Positions 31,280 to 42,122 of a stretch of 64,000 bases of DNA are shown here, in pieces (position 1 is the first letter of the stretch; each line of letters begins with the position of its first letter). The stretch is from NCBI RefSeq assembly GCF_905404315.1, contig NC_066296.1:6448001-6512000 (forward strand). Reading direction: 5' to 3'. Source of the stretch: Leptidea sinapis (taxonomy: Eukaryota; Arthropoda; Insecta; Lepidoptera; Pieridae). The notes beneath the pieces were generated by a model. That model searched no databases and was not told the origin of the DNA. It saw only the letters and a list, made by a program, of their open reading frames with translations. Made by a program: the position numbers and the translations under genes.

Positions 31280-32156
31280 TTGTAAATTAATTAGTAATAT
31301 TTTTAATATTGGCTTTAATAAATAATAAATAAATTCGTTTTCTCTGTATTGTCCAGTGGAGCAAGTGGAAGAATTCCAAGCATTCTTGTCTTCCATGAAT
31401 TTATCTAATCTATAATATGCTTTTTTACTTTTAGTAAAAGTTTAAATTTTTTCTTTCTTTAGTTATTGAATGCTCATGAATTGAAATGAATTTGTTTCAT
31501 ACGCTTTCAACTGGTGATATCAATTTTACCACCACTCGCCTGCTAAAAGGAATTTCGTTCCAAAAAACATAAAGATAATGAAATTTTTAAACAGACCGAA
31601 ACAGTATCAAAACTTGAAAATTAAAGATTATTTTTATTTAGTTATATAACAAACGATGAATGAATTAGTATTGCTAATGTATTAGTATTCTGTCAAGCGA
31701 TTATTCGATTCGATTCGGTTCGGTAAGCTTAGTAGACGCTTACCTTTATAGTTTCAGGAGATATTATACCTTAGATAATAACCACAGAGCGTGCCTTACT
31801 ATATCGCTGTTTAATTTATTTTCATATCAAAGTTCCCAGCATTTTAATCTTAATATATTCGAAATAGATTCCTTCCCAACAAATAATATTTAATAAGACT
31901 ATTTAGATTAAATTTACAGATATTAGTAATACGTAGATACGATTAATAATTCAATATATTTTAACATTGGGAAGACCTCAAATGGAAATCCAATTAATGG
32001 TGAGTTATGAAGGGTATCCTAATTAAATTAATTGAATAGATTTGCGACTTCAAACGGCTCACTCATATAATTGATTTTGGATCTTAGAATTTAATTGGCT
32101 TCCAATATAATATCAGCTAAGATATTTGAAAAACTTGTGGTTAGCTATTAGATAAT
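31280..32156. other. Unrecognised AT-rich sequence
   Basis: No reading frame, splice site pair or known repeat stands out. Confidence 0.4.
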
Positions 32157-32325
32157 TTATACGTGTAGATAGAGTGTCTTTCTGCTAGACAACCGATGAA
32201 AACAGGCCAGGTTTATTGCTTCAGGGTGCGTGACAAGCTAAGTCTTACATTCCCGATATGTTTGTCACTTCGTGTTAGTGTGCGTGCATTGCTATTATTT
32301 TGACGTTTTCTAGAAGTATAAATTA
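32157..32325 (+). repeat. M1 element, 3' part disrupted
   Basis: ATTTATACGTGTAGATAGAG, TGCTAGACAACCGATGAAAA, CAGGCCAGG and TGCGTGACAAGCTAAGTCTT. The far end is replaced; a piece resembling its end (TTTTTTCGATGTTATCACAG) reappears near 32428. Confidence 0.6.
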
Positions 32326-32559
32326 TCTTAGATTTATACTTTTTTGTCTGAGAAAGAAGACTGATCGACTCTGTGTGTGTGTTTATCGCAGTATTTAGCC
32401 CCACCCACAATCGAACTGTCAACCTCAATTTTTTCGATGTTATCACAGCTGTCACTATTAAAGCAATATTGTTGAAGCTATTAAAATATTCGTTTTGTGA
32501 CAGTCGCCAAGATAAGCCGAGTGTTATCAATGTTTGGCCCCTTTCGTAGGAATATTTAA

Positions 32560-32680
32560 TAATAGTAATATTGACACACTATTAAACAAATTATCTTGCC
32601 CCAAACTAGGCATAACCCGTTCTATGGTTGCATGATAACGATATATTCAATTCGATATTCATACATAAATATCTAAGATC
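32560..32680 (-). repeat. SINE-1 fragment without tRNA head
   Basis: AATATTGACACACTATTAAA, ATTATCTTGCCCCAAACTAG and ACGATATATTCAATTCGATA match the SINE-1 body. It stops where the M1 copy begins. Confidence 0.6.
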
Positions 32681-32890
32681 ATTCATATGTCTAGATAGAC
32701 TGCGACTCTGAAAACTTCGAATAAAATTGAGGTAGACTATTAACCTCTATTTTGAGCAATGCACCTACACTAACAGAAATCGACATACAAATCGCGAGTG
32801 TAAGACGTATCTTGTCAATCACACTAAAATAATAAACCAGGCCTGCTTTTATTGGTATTCTAGCAGCAAGAGGCACTATCTAGACGTTTT
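32681..32890 (-). repeat. M1 element, nearly complete
   Basis: From ATTCATATGTCTAGATAGAC to GCACTATCTAGACG. The core includes CTCTATTTTGAGCAATGCAC, AAATCGCGAGTGTAAGACGT and GTATTCTAGCAGCAAGAGGC. Confidence 0.75.
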
Positions 32891-32916
32891 CTCATACAAA
32901 TTATCTGAGATAAATA

Positions 32917-34725
32917 CAGTCAAAACCGTTTATGGCGACATCGTTGAGAACCACACACCGGTTAAATTTACCAAAATCAAAGGTCCTGGCTGAATGTTAT
33001 ATGACCGCCTTATCTAAAACATTGGTTTTTATGACATTGTTTACTACGACATACCGCATTAAGCGACCACATTTGGTTAATGTTTTCGGAGAATTATATC
33101 TGTAGAACGACCGGCTCAGCTGTATTGTAAACAATTTGAATAGGTAACTGTATCCACATCTGGCACAGTATAATAGTCAATGGCTATTATCGTAAAAGTA
33201 AACAAAGTTTAGGGTCTTTTGTTATTCTTAGAAACAAAGCACATGCATGCCGTAGCCTCAAGGCCCGCTTCGTCATATCTCTTAAGTCAGTTTGTTACTT
33301 ATCTTTACACAAGACGCACCAAAACATCATTGTTGAGTTAACTGTGAAAATTGTAACATGTCGCAAAAAAGAAAACAAATCAGTATCGAAGGAAAATCGC
33401 ATATTATTTCAAAGCTAGAGAAAGGAATTCCAAACAAAGACCTGGCAAAAGAATATGGTGTATCTCACTCGACAATTTCAACCATTTGGAAAAAAAGGGA
33501 GAAAATTCAAATCCTTTACGACAAGAATTTTTTGAAAATGAAACGAGCCAGAACAACGCGGCATACGAAGATTGAGGAAGCTTTGTTAAAGTGGTTTAAA
33601 TATCAAAGGACAAATAATGTGCCAATAAATGGACCAATTCTTCAACAAAAAGCAAACGATTTTGCTCAACGTTTTGGTGAAGATTTTGTTTGCTCGTCTA
33701 GTTGGATTCGACGTTTCCGGGCTCGACATGGCATTGTCGGCGGGAAAATGAGTGGTGAAGCTGCCAGTATGGATAAAGATGCTGTAGACGAATGGATTAC
33801 GCAAAAGTGGCCTACATTATGCGAAGGTTACAGTCCAGAAGACATTTATAACGCAGACGAAACCGGACTTTTTTACAATATGACACCAGACAGGACTTTA
33901 AAATTCAAAGGAGAGAATTGTTCGGGAGGAAAAATGTCCAAGACGAGACTAACGATTATGGTTGCAGCAAATATGACAGGATCCTGTAAAAGGAAGCTTT
34001 TAGTTATTGGGAAATCTAAGAAACCAAGATGCTTTAAAAACATACGCTCACTGCCGGTAACGTATGAAAACAATGTGAAGTCATGGATGACATCGGAAAT
34101 ATTCGAAAAATGGTTACGAAACTGGGACGCTGAATTAAACGCAAACAATAAGAAAGTTCTTCTTTTAGTTGATAATTGTCCTGCTCATCCGGCTATTACT
34201 AATCTGAAGTGTATTAACCTCGTGTTCTTACCACCAAATGTTACATCTGTACTGCAACCTATGGACCAAGGTGTAATAAGATGTTTAAAATCTCATTATA
34301 GAAGACTGCAAGTGTTAAAGTTAATACAAAGCATTGACAGTAATAATCAGAACAGCTTTACGGTTCTTGATGCCATCTTGATGATATCCGAAGCATGGGA
34401 AAAAGTTTCACAAAAAACTATAGCTAACTGCTTTGGGCATGCAGGCTTTAAAGATCTTACAAGTCTTATAACAAGAACCTCAGATGATGTGATTGACGAC
34501 GATGAAGAGGACATTATTTCTTTGGCTCAATTAGCCCAAAATTTACGACCTGCCTTATCTACTACTGAAACAGACGAGTTCATTGATGTAGATCAGTCTA
34601 TTGCAATTTGTGCACCAGCTACGGAGGATGATATTGATACGGATGATGATTAAACTTCATATTGTTCCAATTAAATAAATAATTTGTATTTAAAGGACTA
34701 ACACACGACCCAATTGAAGATCGCA
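32917..34725 (+). mobile_element. Tigger/pogo-type transposon, right end not found
   Basis: The left end after TA (32915-32916) reads CAGTCAAAACCGTTTATGGC, the CAGT start typical of Tigger elements, followed by a leader of about 440 bp and an intact transposase. I could not find the reverse complement of this end downstream, so the right terminal repeat appears lost or lies beyond a rearrangement near 34668-35092. Confidence 0.75.
33358..34653 (+). CDS. Tigger/pogo-type transposase
   Basis: A 431-residue protein of the DDE-1 superfamily to which Tigger, pogo and domesticated CENP-B/Jerky proteins belong. Residues about 5-55 form the N-terminal CENP-B-type helix-turn-helix (LAKEYGVSHSTISTIWKKRE) and about 65-130 a second DNA-binding domain (SSSWIRRFRARHGI). 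The catalytic residues are D167 (IYNADETGLFY), D272 (LLLVDNCPAH) and D303 (VLQPMDQGVI), with 30 residues between the last two (DD30D). The C-terminus is strongly acidic. No stop or frameshift interrupts it. Because it is so intact while its right terminal repeat is not seen, either a recent insertion that was then rearranged or retention for a host function is possible; the former seems likelier. Confidence 0.9.
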   Translation: MSQKRKQISIEGKSHIISKLEKGIPNKDLAKEYGVSHSTISTIWKKREKIQILYDKNFLKMKRARTTRHTKIEEALLKWFKYQRTNNVPINGPILQQKANDFAQRFGEDFVCSSSWIRRFRARHGIVGGKMSGEAASMDKDAVDEWITQKWPTLCEGYSPEDIYNADETGLFYNMTPDRTLKFKGENCSGGKMSKTRLTIMVAANMTGSCKRKLLVIGKSKKPRCFKNIRSLPVTYENNVKSWMTSEIFEKWLRNWDAELNANNKKVLLLVDNCPAHPAITNLKCINLVFLPPNVTSVLQPMDQGVIRCLKSHYRRLQVLKLIQSIDSNNQNSFTVLDAILMISEAWEKVSQKTIANCFGHAGFKDLTSLITRTSDDVIDDDEEDIISLAQLAQNLRPALSTTETDEFIDVDQSIAICAPATEDDIDTDDD

Positions 34726-35092
34726 CTTTTTCTTTTTTTTATGAAAATAAGGGAAGAGACGAGCAGGACGTTCAGTTGATGGTATTTGATACGCCCTATC
34801 CATAACAATGTAGTAACGCTCAGGATTATTGAAAAATACAAAAATTCTGAGCGGCAATACAATTGCACTCGTCACCTTGAAACATAAGATGTTAAGTCTC
34901 ATTCGCCCAGTAATTTCACTAACTACGGCGCCTTTCAGACCGAAACACAGTAATGCTTACACATTACTACTTCACGGCAGAAATAGGCGCCATTGTGACA
35001 CTACATTGAGGCACACGCCTCCTACTGGTTGTTTCAATTAAATAAATAATTTGTATTTAAAGGACTAACACACGACCCGATTGAAGATCGCA
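34668..35092 (+). repeat. 58-bp direct repeats around an R300 copy
   Basis: 34668-34725 and 35035-35092 are identical apart from one base (both CAATTAAATAAATAATTTGT, GGACTAACACACGACC and TTGAAGATCGCA). They flank the R300 copy. The length is far beyond a normal transposon target duplication. Confidence 0.92.
34731..35033 (+). repeat. R300 family, full-length copy
   Basis: From TTTTTTTTATGAAAATAAGG to CGCCTCCTACTGGTTG. The hairpin (AACGCTCAGGATTATTG ... AATTCTGAGCGGCAATAC) is partly mispaired. The text GCCTTTCAGACCGAAACACA is kept, but the usual CCCATAATCTAGCCGG segment is altered. Confidence 0.75.
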
Positions 35093-36147
35093 GCTTAAGC
35101 TTATAACTTATAAGACTGTGAAAACTTGAAATTACAATTTAGATTAGTTTAGTGGAAAAGCTATACCTTCTGAATATCCCTGCTCGCTACGTTTCAAACT
35201 TAGTAGCAATGTGGAAACGAAATATAAACACACTTGGGTGTTTATGGGACACTTACGAGTCGTACCTTTACACCCTCGTGGGGAAAGGGACCATCGTAAT
35301 AACTTCTAAGGGTTAATCCAAGTAATACGAAATGAATAGACGGTAAAGCCTCCTGTGTTAAAGCCCTTTTCGTATTCTAACATATGTACTTCGATAGATT
35401 TAAAACTTAATAAATATTCATTATATTTAAACATGGACGAAATAATAACATAATTCATTCTCAAATCAAATCTAATGTCTTCAATCGCGATTTGTAGAAA
35501 TAGAAATGTATTTATTTACCATAGGGAGTGACAATGCCATAACATATTACAACAATACTTGGTCATATCAGTTCGTAAAGGGACGAAGGGGAAAGACAAA
35601 CTCCCAGCCCATCTTTTAAATCATTAACAATTTCGTCTACATAACTAAGATCTTATTTTTAGAGCAAATTTTTACGAAATTCCACCCACAGTAGTTCTTT
35701 ATATTATTAATAGAACAACGTCTGTCAGACAGCTAGTAGTTTAATAAAACTATGATTGTTTTTTCTACAAACTAAAGCGAAAAAATTAGGGATTCGGCAA
35801 GTTTTTGTCATCATTTAATTTCGTAAAATTTTAAAAACCTCGCTATACATCGCAGAAATAATGCTAGTGTTCTTGGTACACTCACAAGTATTGTTAATTT
35901 TAATAAAATGTAATTATAGTATCGTAAATATAATAATTGCTTTATTTAAATAAATAATGCAAAATGTGTGAAATATGTTTATACTAGTAACGCCCTGCAG
36001 ATCCCTAGCGTGTGTTCTGCCAATGCCTGTCAAATGTTTGAACCTGAATAGCTTTTAATCCTGACCGCCTTGAAACCCAAACCCAACAATTTAATATTAA
36101 AAGTAGTAATGAGGATGAAGAAGTTTGGTGTGTGATTCCTTACTATC
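35093..36147. other. Unrecognised sequence of about 1 kb
   Basis: Less AT-biased in places (GGGACACTTACGAGTCGTAC at 35246). I see no coding frame with splice sites and no repeat shared with the remainder of the window. It may be old single-copy DNA. Confidence 0.4.
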
Positions 36148-36449
36148 TATTTTTTTATGACAATAAGGGACAAGACGAGCAGGATGTTCAGCTGATGGTA
36201 ATTGATACGCCATGCCCATTACAATGAAAAGCCGCGCAGGATTCTTGAAAAAACCAGCGGCACCAAAATTGCGCCCGTAACCTCGAGACACAAGATGTTA
36301 AGTCTCATTTGCTCAGTAATTTCACTAGCTACGGCGCCATTCAGACTGAAACACAGTAATTTTTACACATTACTGCTTCACGGCAGAAATAGGCACCGTT
36401 GTTGTACCCATAATCTAGCCGGCATCCTGTGCAAAGAAGCCTCCCACTG
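36148..36449 (+). repeat. R300 family, full-length copy
   Basis: From TTTTTTATGACAATAAGGGA to GAAGCCTCCCACTGC. The hairpin is damaged (AAAGCCGCGCAGGATTCTTG ... CAGCGGCACC). Confidence 0.75.
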
Positions 36450-36740
36450 CTTACATATTTTTATTTACTACTTTTTGACACTTTTGTGCACCTGTTTTTG
36501 TAAATGTATTATGACAATTTACAGCACTTTACAAATGCTTTTATAAGTTTTCGTAATTAAAAATTATTGATGTTCATTTGCAACGAATTGATATACAAGT
36601 TTGTACCTATTGTGGTTGCTGAGGAATATCGAGTTCTTTGTAGTTTATATATTATATTCAATCTTCACGAGAAGCTTCATTTGTTGAAACTCCAACCTTC
36701 CATACCTGACTTACTACTGATAATTAACCCGAAATTGATA

Positions 36741-37819
36741 TTAGGGGCTAATATATAAAATTGCCGATTCGGAATGAAAAATTGAAAACTGTTTTTTTTT
36801 AATTTAACATATTTATTAAATCAAAATTATAACCATTATTATCTATACACTTCTGCTATCTAATGGGAAGGTAATTTATGCCTTTGCGATAGAATTGTGG
36901 TGATCTAGATTCGACAAATTGTGTGAAAGCATCCTAAGAAGAAAACTTTTTATCACCAAGAAAATTGTCCAAATCACGAAAAAAATGGTAGTCCGTTGGA
37001 GCAAGGTCTGGCGAATACGGAGGGTGACGAATGGGTTCTAATTGCAGTTCCAGTAGAGTTAAAACCGTTTATCATGCTGTATGAGGTCTCGCGTTATCAT
37101 GGATCAATAATGATGAATATCAATTCATAAGTCGGTGCTGTTTCAGTGATACTTTTGTTATCAGAGTTCGACCTGGGGTTAGCCATTGCATTTTTCGCTT
37201 ACGGTTATCATAAAGAATACTCTTTATCCAATGTCACAATTCGATCCAATATTCCCTCATTTCTGTATCTAATCAACAAAGCAACACGCGTGTCTTTCTG
37301 CAGATCAGTCAAATCAAGAGATTTATTGATTTGACGCAAATGAGTCAATGTTGTTGGTAAGGTAACGTTAAACCATGTTGCTAATTTCTGGGTAGTTTGG
37401 CTCGGATTCCACCATCTCTTTTCATTGTTAGTCACCTGTATGGGCGGTCTTACGCACGTGGTCCGTTCTTCAAATCAAAGCTTCTATCACGAAATCGTTT
37501 ATACCAAAATTGCACGGTGCGTTCATTAGCAGTCCCCTCTCCGAACCCAACATTGATATTGCGAGTTGTTTCTGCCGCGTTAGTTCCGCGTCGGAACTCG
37601 TATTCAAAAATCACTCGAATTTTAGAAGTATCCATCTTTCTTGTCTAAGCTGAATAAAAAAACAACTGAAAGTCGATACCGTAATGTTGAACATTTTTTA
37701 AAAGAAGAACTGTACCATGTGAAAAAAGTTTCACTGAAAAATCTCAAACCACGAAGGTTCTATGTCAATTCGAAGTACCTATTACAATAAAATGGCAATT
37801 TTATACTTTAACCCCCTAA
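36741..37819 (-). mobile_element. mariner element with internal loss
   Basis: TA at 36739-36740 and 37820-37821. The left end TTAGGGGCTAATATATAAAA and right end reversed TTAGGGGGTTAAAGTATAAA both continue into ATTGCC. The length of 1079 bp is shorter than the roughly 1.3 kb of mariner elements, consistent with a deletion in the transposase gene. Confidence 0.85.
36800..37635 (-). pseudogene. mariner transposase pseudogene
   Basis: Minus strand. 37635-37450 reads MDTSKIRVIFEYEFRRGTNA and FGEGTANERTVQFWYKRFRD, the mariner N-terminal helix-turn-helix. After a frameshift near 37440, 37430-37208 reads WNPSQTTQKLATWFNVT and ILDRIVTLDKEYSL, holding the first catalytic Asp in degraded context. Later frames give LIHDNARPHTA near 37090 (second Asp) and HPPYSPDLAPTDYHFFR near 37000 (third Asp). 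Frameshifts and a deletion between the first two motifs make it inactive. Confidence 0.9.
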
Positions 37820-37821
37820 TA

Positions 37822-38239
37822 TATTATATGAATATATATTTATATAGACTAATAGATGTGGTATCGATAAATTGAATCCATTAAAACGACTGATAGTTTT
37901 GACGACAAACTCTATATCTTATATTATCGTTCAACTATCCGCTTGGATTCGTAGTTTAGTAGAGCTTGTCTGTAAAACCATATTATAGTGAGAATCCTTA
38001 GAGGACTAAACTTGGCAACCTTAAGCTTAAGAACTTTCCTTTCGGTTTTGTATCCTTCAGGCTTCACTGAAATCTTATAATTAAATTTTAATGGCGAGAC
38101 AAAAGTTTTTTAATGAAGATAATTTCATTTTGGAGACAAAAACATTTTACAAAGTTTCAAATTATAAATACTGACTTTTGTAGGGAAACAGCAAAAAATA
38201 CTGTTTACGACTTGTCAATCAAATTCGGTTACAGTCTAA
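37822..38239. other. Unrecognised AT-rich sequence
   Basis: No supported feature. The segment TTTACGACTTGTCAATCAAA near 38204 also occurs in the 293-bp duplication. Confidence 0.35.
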
Positions 38240-38375
38240 CATTATCACCGCTTCGGAAACAAATGGCGCTCTGAGAAGAAACGGCTCATCCAGCATTTTT
38301 TACAAATAACATTATGTAAAATATGCAATACTGTGCTATCATTGTTATTGCTATAAAATAATCATAATCTAATCA
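38240..38375 (-). mobile_element. LINE-B 3' UTR fragment
   Basis: GCTTCGGAAACAAATGGCGC, CCAGCATTTTTTACAAATAA and GCTATAAAATAATCATAATC in the order of the 1768-1995 copy. Confidence 0.65.
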
Positions 38376-38479
38376 GTTATATAAGTTAATGTTATCTTTG
38401 ATCTAGTCCCAGGCTGACAGGACAGAATACGACTTGAATCCATACGAGAACAAACACAAATAACTGATGTGAAATATTA

Positions 38480-38745
38480 TATTAAAAACCTCAAATGGAA
38501 ATGGTCAGGCCACATGATAAGGAACAAAAAAGACAAATGGTCGAAAAATATTACAGAATAGTATCCTAGACAACAGAAAAGGAAAAAAATCATCAAAGGC
38601 AGGCAAGCAAGGATCATGTCTTAGATGGGAAGATGTCATAAAAAAAGTAGCAGGTGCAACCTGGTCGAGAAAAGCGAGAGACCGCTCACTATGGAAAAGT
38701 TTGGGGGAGGCTCTATGCCGAAAATCAAGAAGACCGAATACATCC
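38480..38745 (+). pseudogene. LINE coding-tail fragment
   Basis: CTCAAATGGAAATGGTCAGG (LKWKWSGHM), AAAGACAAATGGTCG (KDKWS), TTAGATGGGAAGATGTCATA (RWEDVI) and AGAGACCGCTCACTATGG (RDRSLW) give the RTE-like tail order over several frames. Confidence 0.65.
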
Positions 38746-38914
38746 AATAATTATCGGTGTAAATAGTAATTACCTACAAATGAAAATAAAAATAAATATA
38801 AATAGAATTTAAATATAGGTGAGATTATATTATTTAGGTAAGGAATCATTAAGTATTAAGTACATAATTAAGGATTGAAAATAAAGGAAACGTTGTGGTC
38901 TGAAAGAAGATGTT

Positions 38915-39275
38915 GTGCCAAAAATTGAGAAAGGTATGCTGAGATGGTTTGGACATGCCGAGAGAATGAATGAAGAACGATTGACGAAGAAAGTGTATAA
39001 GGCCAGTGTGAATGAAAGTGTTGGAAGAGGTAGACCTAGGCGTACGTTTCAAGGTCAAATCAGGGACGTCTTGAAAAAAGGCCAGGTCAATAGTACCCTA
39101 AGCCGGAGAGCATGTATGAAAGGAATAATGAAAGTGGACGAAGTGAAACAAGTATGTAAGGATCGTAGCAAGTGGAAAGAAGTGGTCTCTGCCTACCCCT
39201 ACGGGAAAGAGGCGTGATTTTAGGTATGTATGTAAGTATGTGAAAATAAAGGCTTTTATTATTATTATTATTGTC
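38915..39275 (+). pseudogene. LINE C-terminal coding tail and 3' end
   Basis: The frame 38915-39217 reads GMLRWFGHAERMNEERLTKK, GRGRPRRTFQGQIRDVLKKG and VCKDRSKWKEVVSAYPYGKE. This tail text is common in lepidopteran non-LTR elements and is intact to its stop. The 3' end is followed by a TTA microsatellite. The reverse transcriptase upstream is missing, so it is a 5'-truncated insertion. Confidence 0.78.
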
Positions 39276-39581
39276 CCAGGCTATCCGAATAGATATTCAG
39301 CCGTGGAGTAGAAAGATTTACGACAGAGCCATTTTTTAAATAAAATATTCAAATTTATTTATAGATAATGCCTGAAGAGCGACTGGGACTTTATTATAAA
39401 CGTGTATAACGCAAGCTTTGTTTGTCTCAAGTCTATTGTGTGATAATAAATTATCATATAGCAGGAAATGGACATCTGTATAAGTACTAATGTTAGGATT
39501 AGTAGGATAACGGGACGCGCGTCCTGCAGTAATCCTTCAGTGACATTCATATTCATCTATTTCATGTGACAGACTTAGGTA

Positions 39582-39787
39582 ATTTATACGTCTAGATAGA
39601 GTCTCTTGCTGTTAAACGACCGATAAAAACAGGCCAGGAATATTAGTTTAGTGTGCGTGATAAGCTACGTCTTACACTCACGATTTGTATGACACTTTGT
39701 GTCAGAATTGCTCAAAATAGAGGTTAGTTCTAAAGTCTTTTTTTTTGACGTTTTCACAGCTGTCATAGTCTATCTAGACGTATAAAT
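39582..39787 (+). repeat. M1 element, type copy
   Basis: A 206-bp element with perfect 19-bp terminal inverted repeats ATTTATACGTCTAGATAGA. The core has TTGCTGTTAAACGACCGATA, CAGGCCAGGAATATTAGTTT and TTGCTCAAAATAGAGGTTAG. No coding capacity; a MITE of unknown parent. Confidence 0.9.
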
Positions 39788-40364
39788 GACTTCAGATGGC
39801 AGGAATACTTAAGCAAATATTAAAAGGACAGGACCAACTATTAATTGTATTTCATCTACAATGCTTGTAGCGACGTAGTGTGGCGGGTCATGTAATTCCT
39901 CCCCTGAGACATTGCGGTGACTAGTCGATCCTGTCATTACGAATACTGCTTTTAATGGTTTTCGTGGTCGAAATTCATGTAATATTATTATCTATTTACT
40001 GTTTGAACAGGCTCTATTGCGGTACATATAAATATTTTGAGATATTTACTATTTGTTTTTAACTTATCAAGTAAGAAAAATATTTCCAGTTGCAGAGATT
40101 GTGCAAAATAATTTGTGAATCGCTGAAACTGTAATTCATAATTGAAAAGAATGGCAATAAGTTTCTAACCACTTCTTCTCAATAAATCTTAAAATTTCAG
40201 ATATATCTGTAATTGTGCTATATAGATTATTCTAATCTAAATTAATAGATACATTATTAATTACATTCAACTAATCTCATACTAAATGTATGGAAGTGTT
40301 TAATATTAAAATTTGGAATACTTCTCGTTTGATTTTTGAAAAGTTTAAATAAAACACTTTTAAA
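39788..40364. other. Unrecognised AT-rich sequence
   Basis: A slightly GC-richer patch (GCGACGTAGTGTGGCGGGTC near 39870) without a supported frame. Confidence 0.35.
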
Positions 40365-40540
40365 GGATTGAAACGCGAGTTAATGTAACTGTGTTTTTAC
40401 TTTACATTTTTGCAATCTAGATTGTAACTGTGTTTTACATTTGATTTTACGCAAAAATCTAATGTAAAAACGCAAGTTACACGCATTATTTAAATGTGTA
40501 ACACTCGCATTAATCAAAGAATACACTTTTAAAAAGTTAT
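40365..40540. repeat. Fold-back element with ACGCGAG ends
   Basis: GAAACGCGAGTTAATGTAAC and ACGCAAGTTACACGCATTAT face each other around TTTACGCAAAAATCTAATG. The copies of GTAACTGTGTTTTTAC and its complements make an imperfect hairpin. The type is familiar from lepidopteran genomes. Confidence 0.55.
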
Positions 40541-40804
40541 TATGTGTCATTTTACTGATTAGGTAACTTTATTTTGACATCAGTTTAAAGTATTTTGATA
40601 TCAATAATAATTACGGAATGATCGTCTGGTCACACTTAACGAACTTAACGATTACATCCTCTTTACATAGGGGCAAGTAAGTAACAATTCATTATTATCG
40701 ATATTCATGGAAAAAAAAACAACTTATATAATGCAAAATTCATTGAAGTAGGCGTTACTTTGCGAAAATCTATAATTATACAAATGATTCGAGTTTTCTT
40801 TAGT

Positions 40805-41106
40805 GTTAATTCCGCCAATTAAGTCTTTAAACTATTCGACACGTGTTTCGCCTTTACAGGAGGCATCCTCAGGACGTGTTGTCTCGCCAAAATCTGGCAC
40901 GAGACTGAGTCTCGCCAAGCCTCTACACGAGGCATCCTCAGGACGTGTTGTCTCGCCAAAATCTGGCACGAGACTGAGTCTCGCCAAAATCTGACTGAAT
41001 CTAAGTCTCGTGCCAGAATTTGGCGAGACAACACGTCTCGAGGATGGCTCGTGTAGAGGCGAAACACGTGTCGAATTGTTTAAAGACAAATATTGGCGGA
41101 ATTAAC
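40805..41106. repeat. 302-bp fold-back element with duplicated arm
   Basis: The ends GTTAATTCCGCCAATTAAGT and, reversed, GTTAATTCCGCCAATATTTG continue into ATTCGACACGTGTTTCGCCT in both arms. Inside the left arm a unit of about 75 bp (GGCATCCTCAGGACGTGTTG, CTCGCCAAAATCTGGCACGA) occurs twice, but only once in the right arm. Frames through it are by-products of the repeat. Confidence 0.9.
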
Positions 41107-41130
41107 ATACAAATAAATGTACACAACAAT

Positions 41131-41428
41131 TTACCGGCTTCTTTGCACCGGATGCCCGCTAGATGATGGGTAACACAACCGCGCCTATTTCTGCCGTGTA
41201 ATGTTTACACATTACTGCTTCGGTCTGAAGAGCGCCGTAGCTAGTGAAATTACTGGGCAAATGATACTTAAAATCTTATGTCTCAAGTTGACGAGCGCAA
41301 TTGTAATGCCTCAGAAATATTGATTTTTTCAAGAACCCTGAGCGGCACTGCATTGTCATGGGTAGGGCGTATTAATTACCATCAGCTGAATGTCCTGCTC
41401 GTCTCGTCCCTTTCTTTCATTAAAAAAG
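41131..41428 (-). repeat. R300 family copy
   Basis: From TTTACCGGCTTCTTTGCACC to CTGCTCGTCTCGTCCCTTTC. The hairpin strand near GTAATGCCTCAGAAATATTG is eroded. Confidence 0.72.
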
Positions 41429-41789
41429 AACATTGAGTAGAGAGCTGCTTTGTAAATTATAGATTAAGGGCTTACCCTGTTTAATGTACTCAATTTACGG
41501 TAACTTGTACATTAAGTATAATGAATTAAGAGCAACATTTAGTGCTAAAGCCTTAACGCCAGCTACGATTATGAGAGGATATGGTAATTACACATACTGT
41601 GGTAAACATTTAGGAAAGCCCCCCTTACCTCCCCCCTCCATGTTATACAGCGTGGCACAATCGCGATATTAAATAAACACACGGATGGAACTTCTTAACG
41701 GTAATCATAAAAAACATATTCAAAAATAAAATACATAATTCAACTAAATAAATCAAACAATTTGTTATATTTTTAAAGTGATAACCCTT

Positions 41790-41960
41790 ACTTTTGGGAT
41801 TAATTACACTAATAAACTGTAAACGAAATTTTATGAACGATGCGGGACTCGAACCCGCGACCTCTCGCGTTCTGTGCGAGCGCTCTTTCCAACTGTCGGT
41901 CGCGAGTCCCGCATCGTTGATAAAATATTGTTTTCAGTTTTATTTGTATAAATGAATCAG
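41790..41960 (-). repeat. SINE-3, tRNA-like copy
   Basis: CTTTTGGGATTAATTACACT, GAACGATGCGGGACTCGAAC (B-box in reverse) and GTTCTGTGCGAGCGCTCTTT. It then ends with CGCGAGTCCCGCATCGTTGA, an inverted second tRNA end. Confidence 0.7.
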
Positions 41961-42122
41961 TTTTCCATAATATCATTTCGGTACAACCTGTAAGAAATCT
42001 AGTAGCCGCGCGCTAGCGTAGGCATTTAATTAGTGCCGTCTTATGCAACAATGTAAGTGTGATTATTTTTTTTCCTTAATATATAAATTGTGTTCTAGAA
42101 ATTTTCAAAATTTTAATTATTT

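Noticed and set aside
34735..35041. Frames through R300 copies
   Set aside because: Frames of 60-126 codons recur in several R300 copies but are broken differently in each, with no sign of protein conservation.
40803..41089. Overlapping frames of 63-85 codons
   Set aside because: They translate the arms of a fold-back element and repeat internally for that reason.
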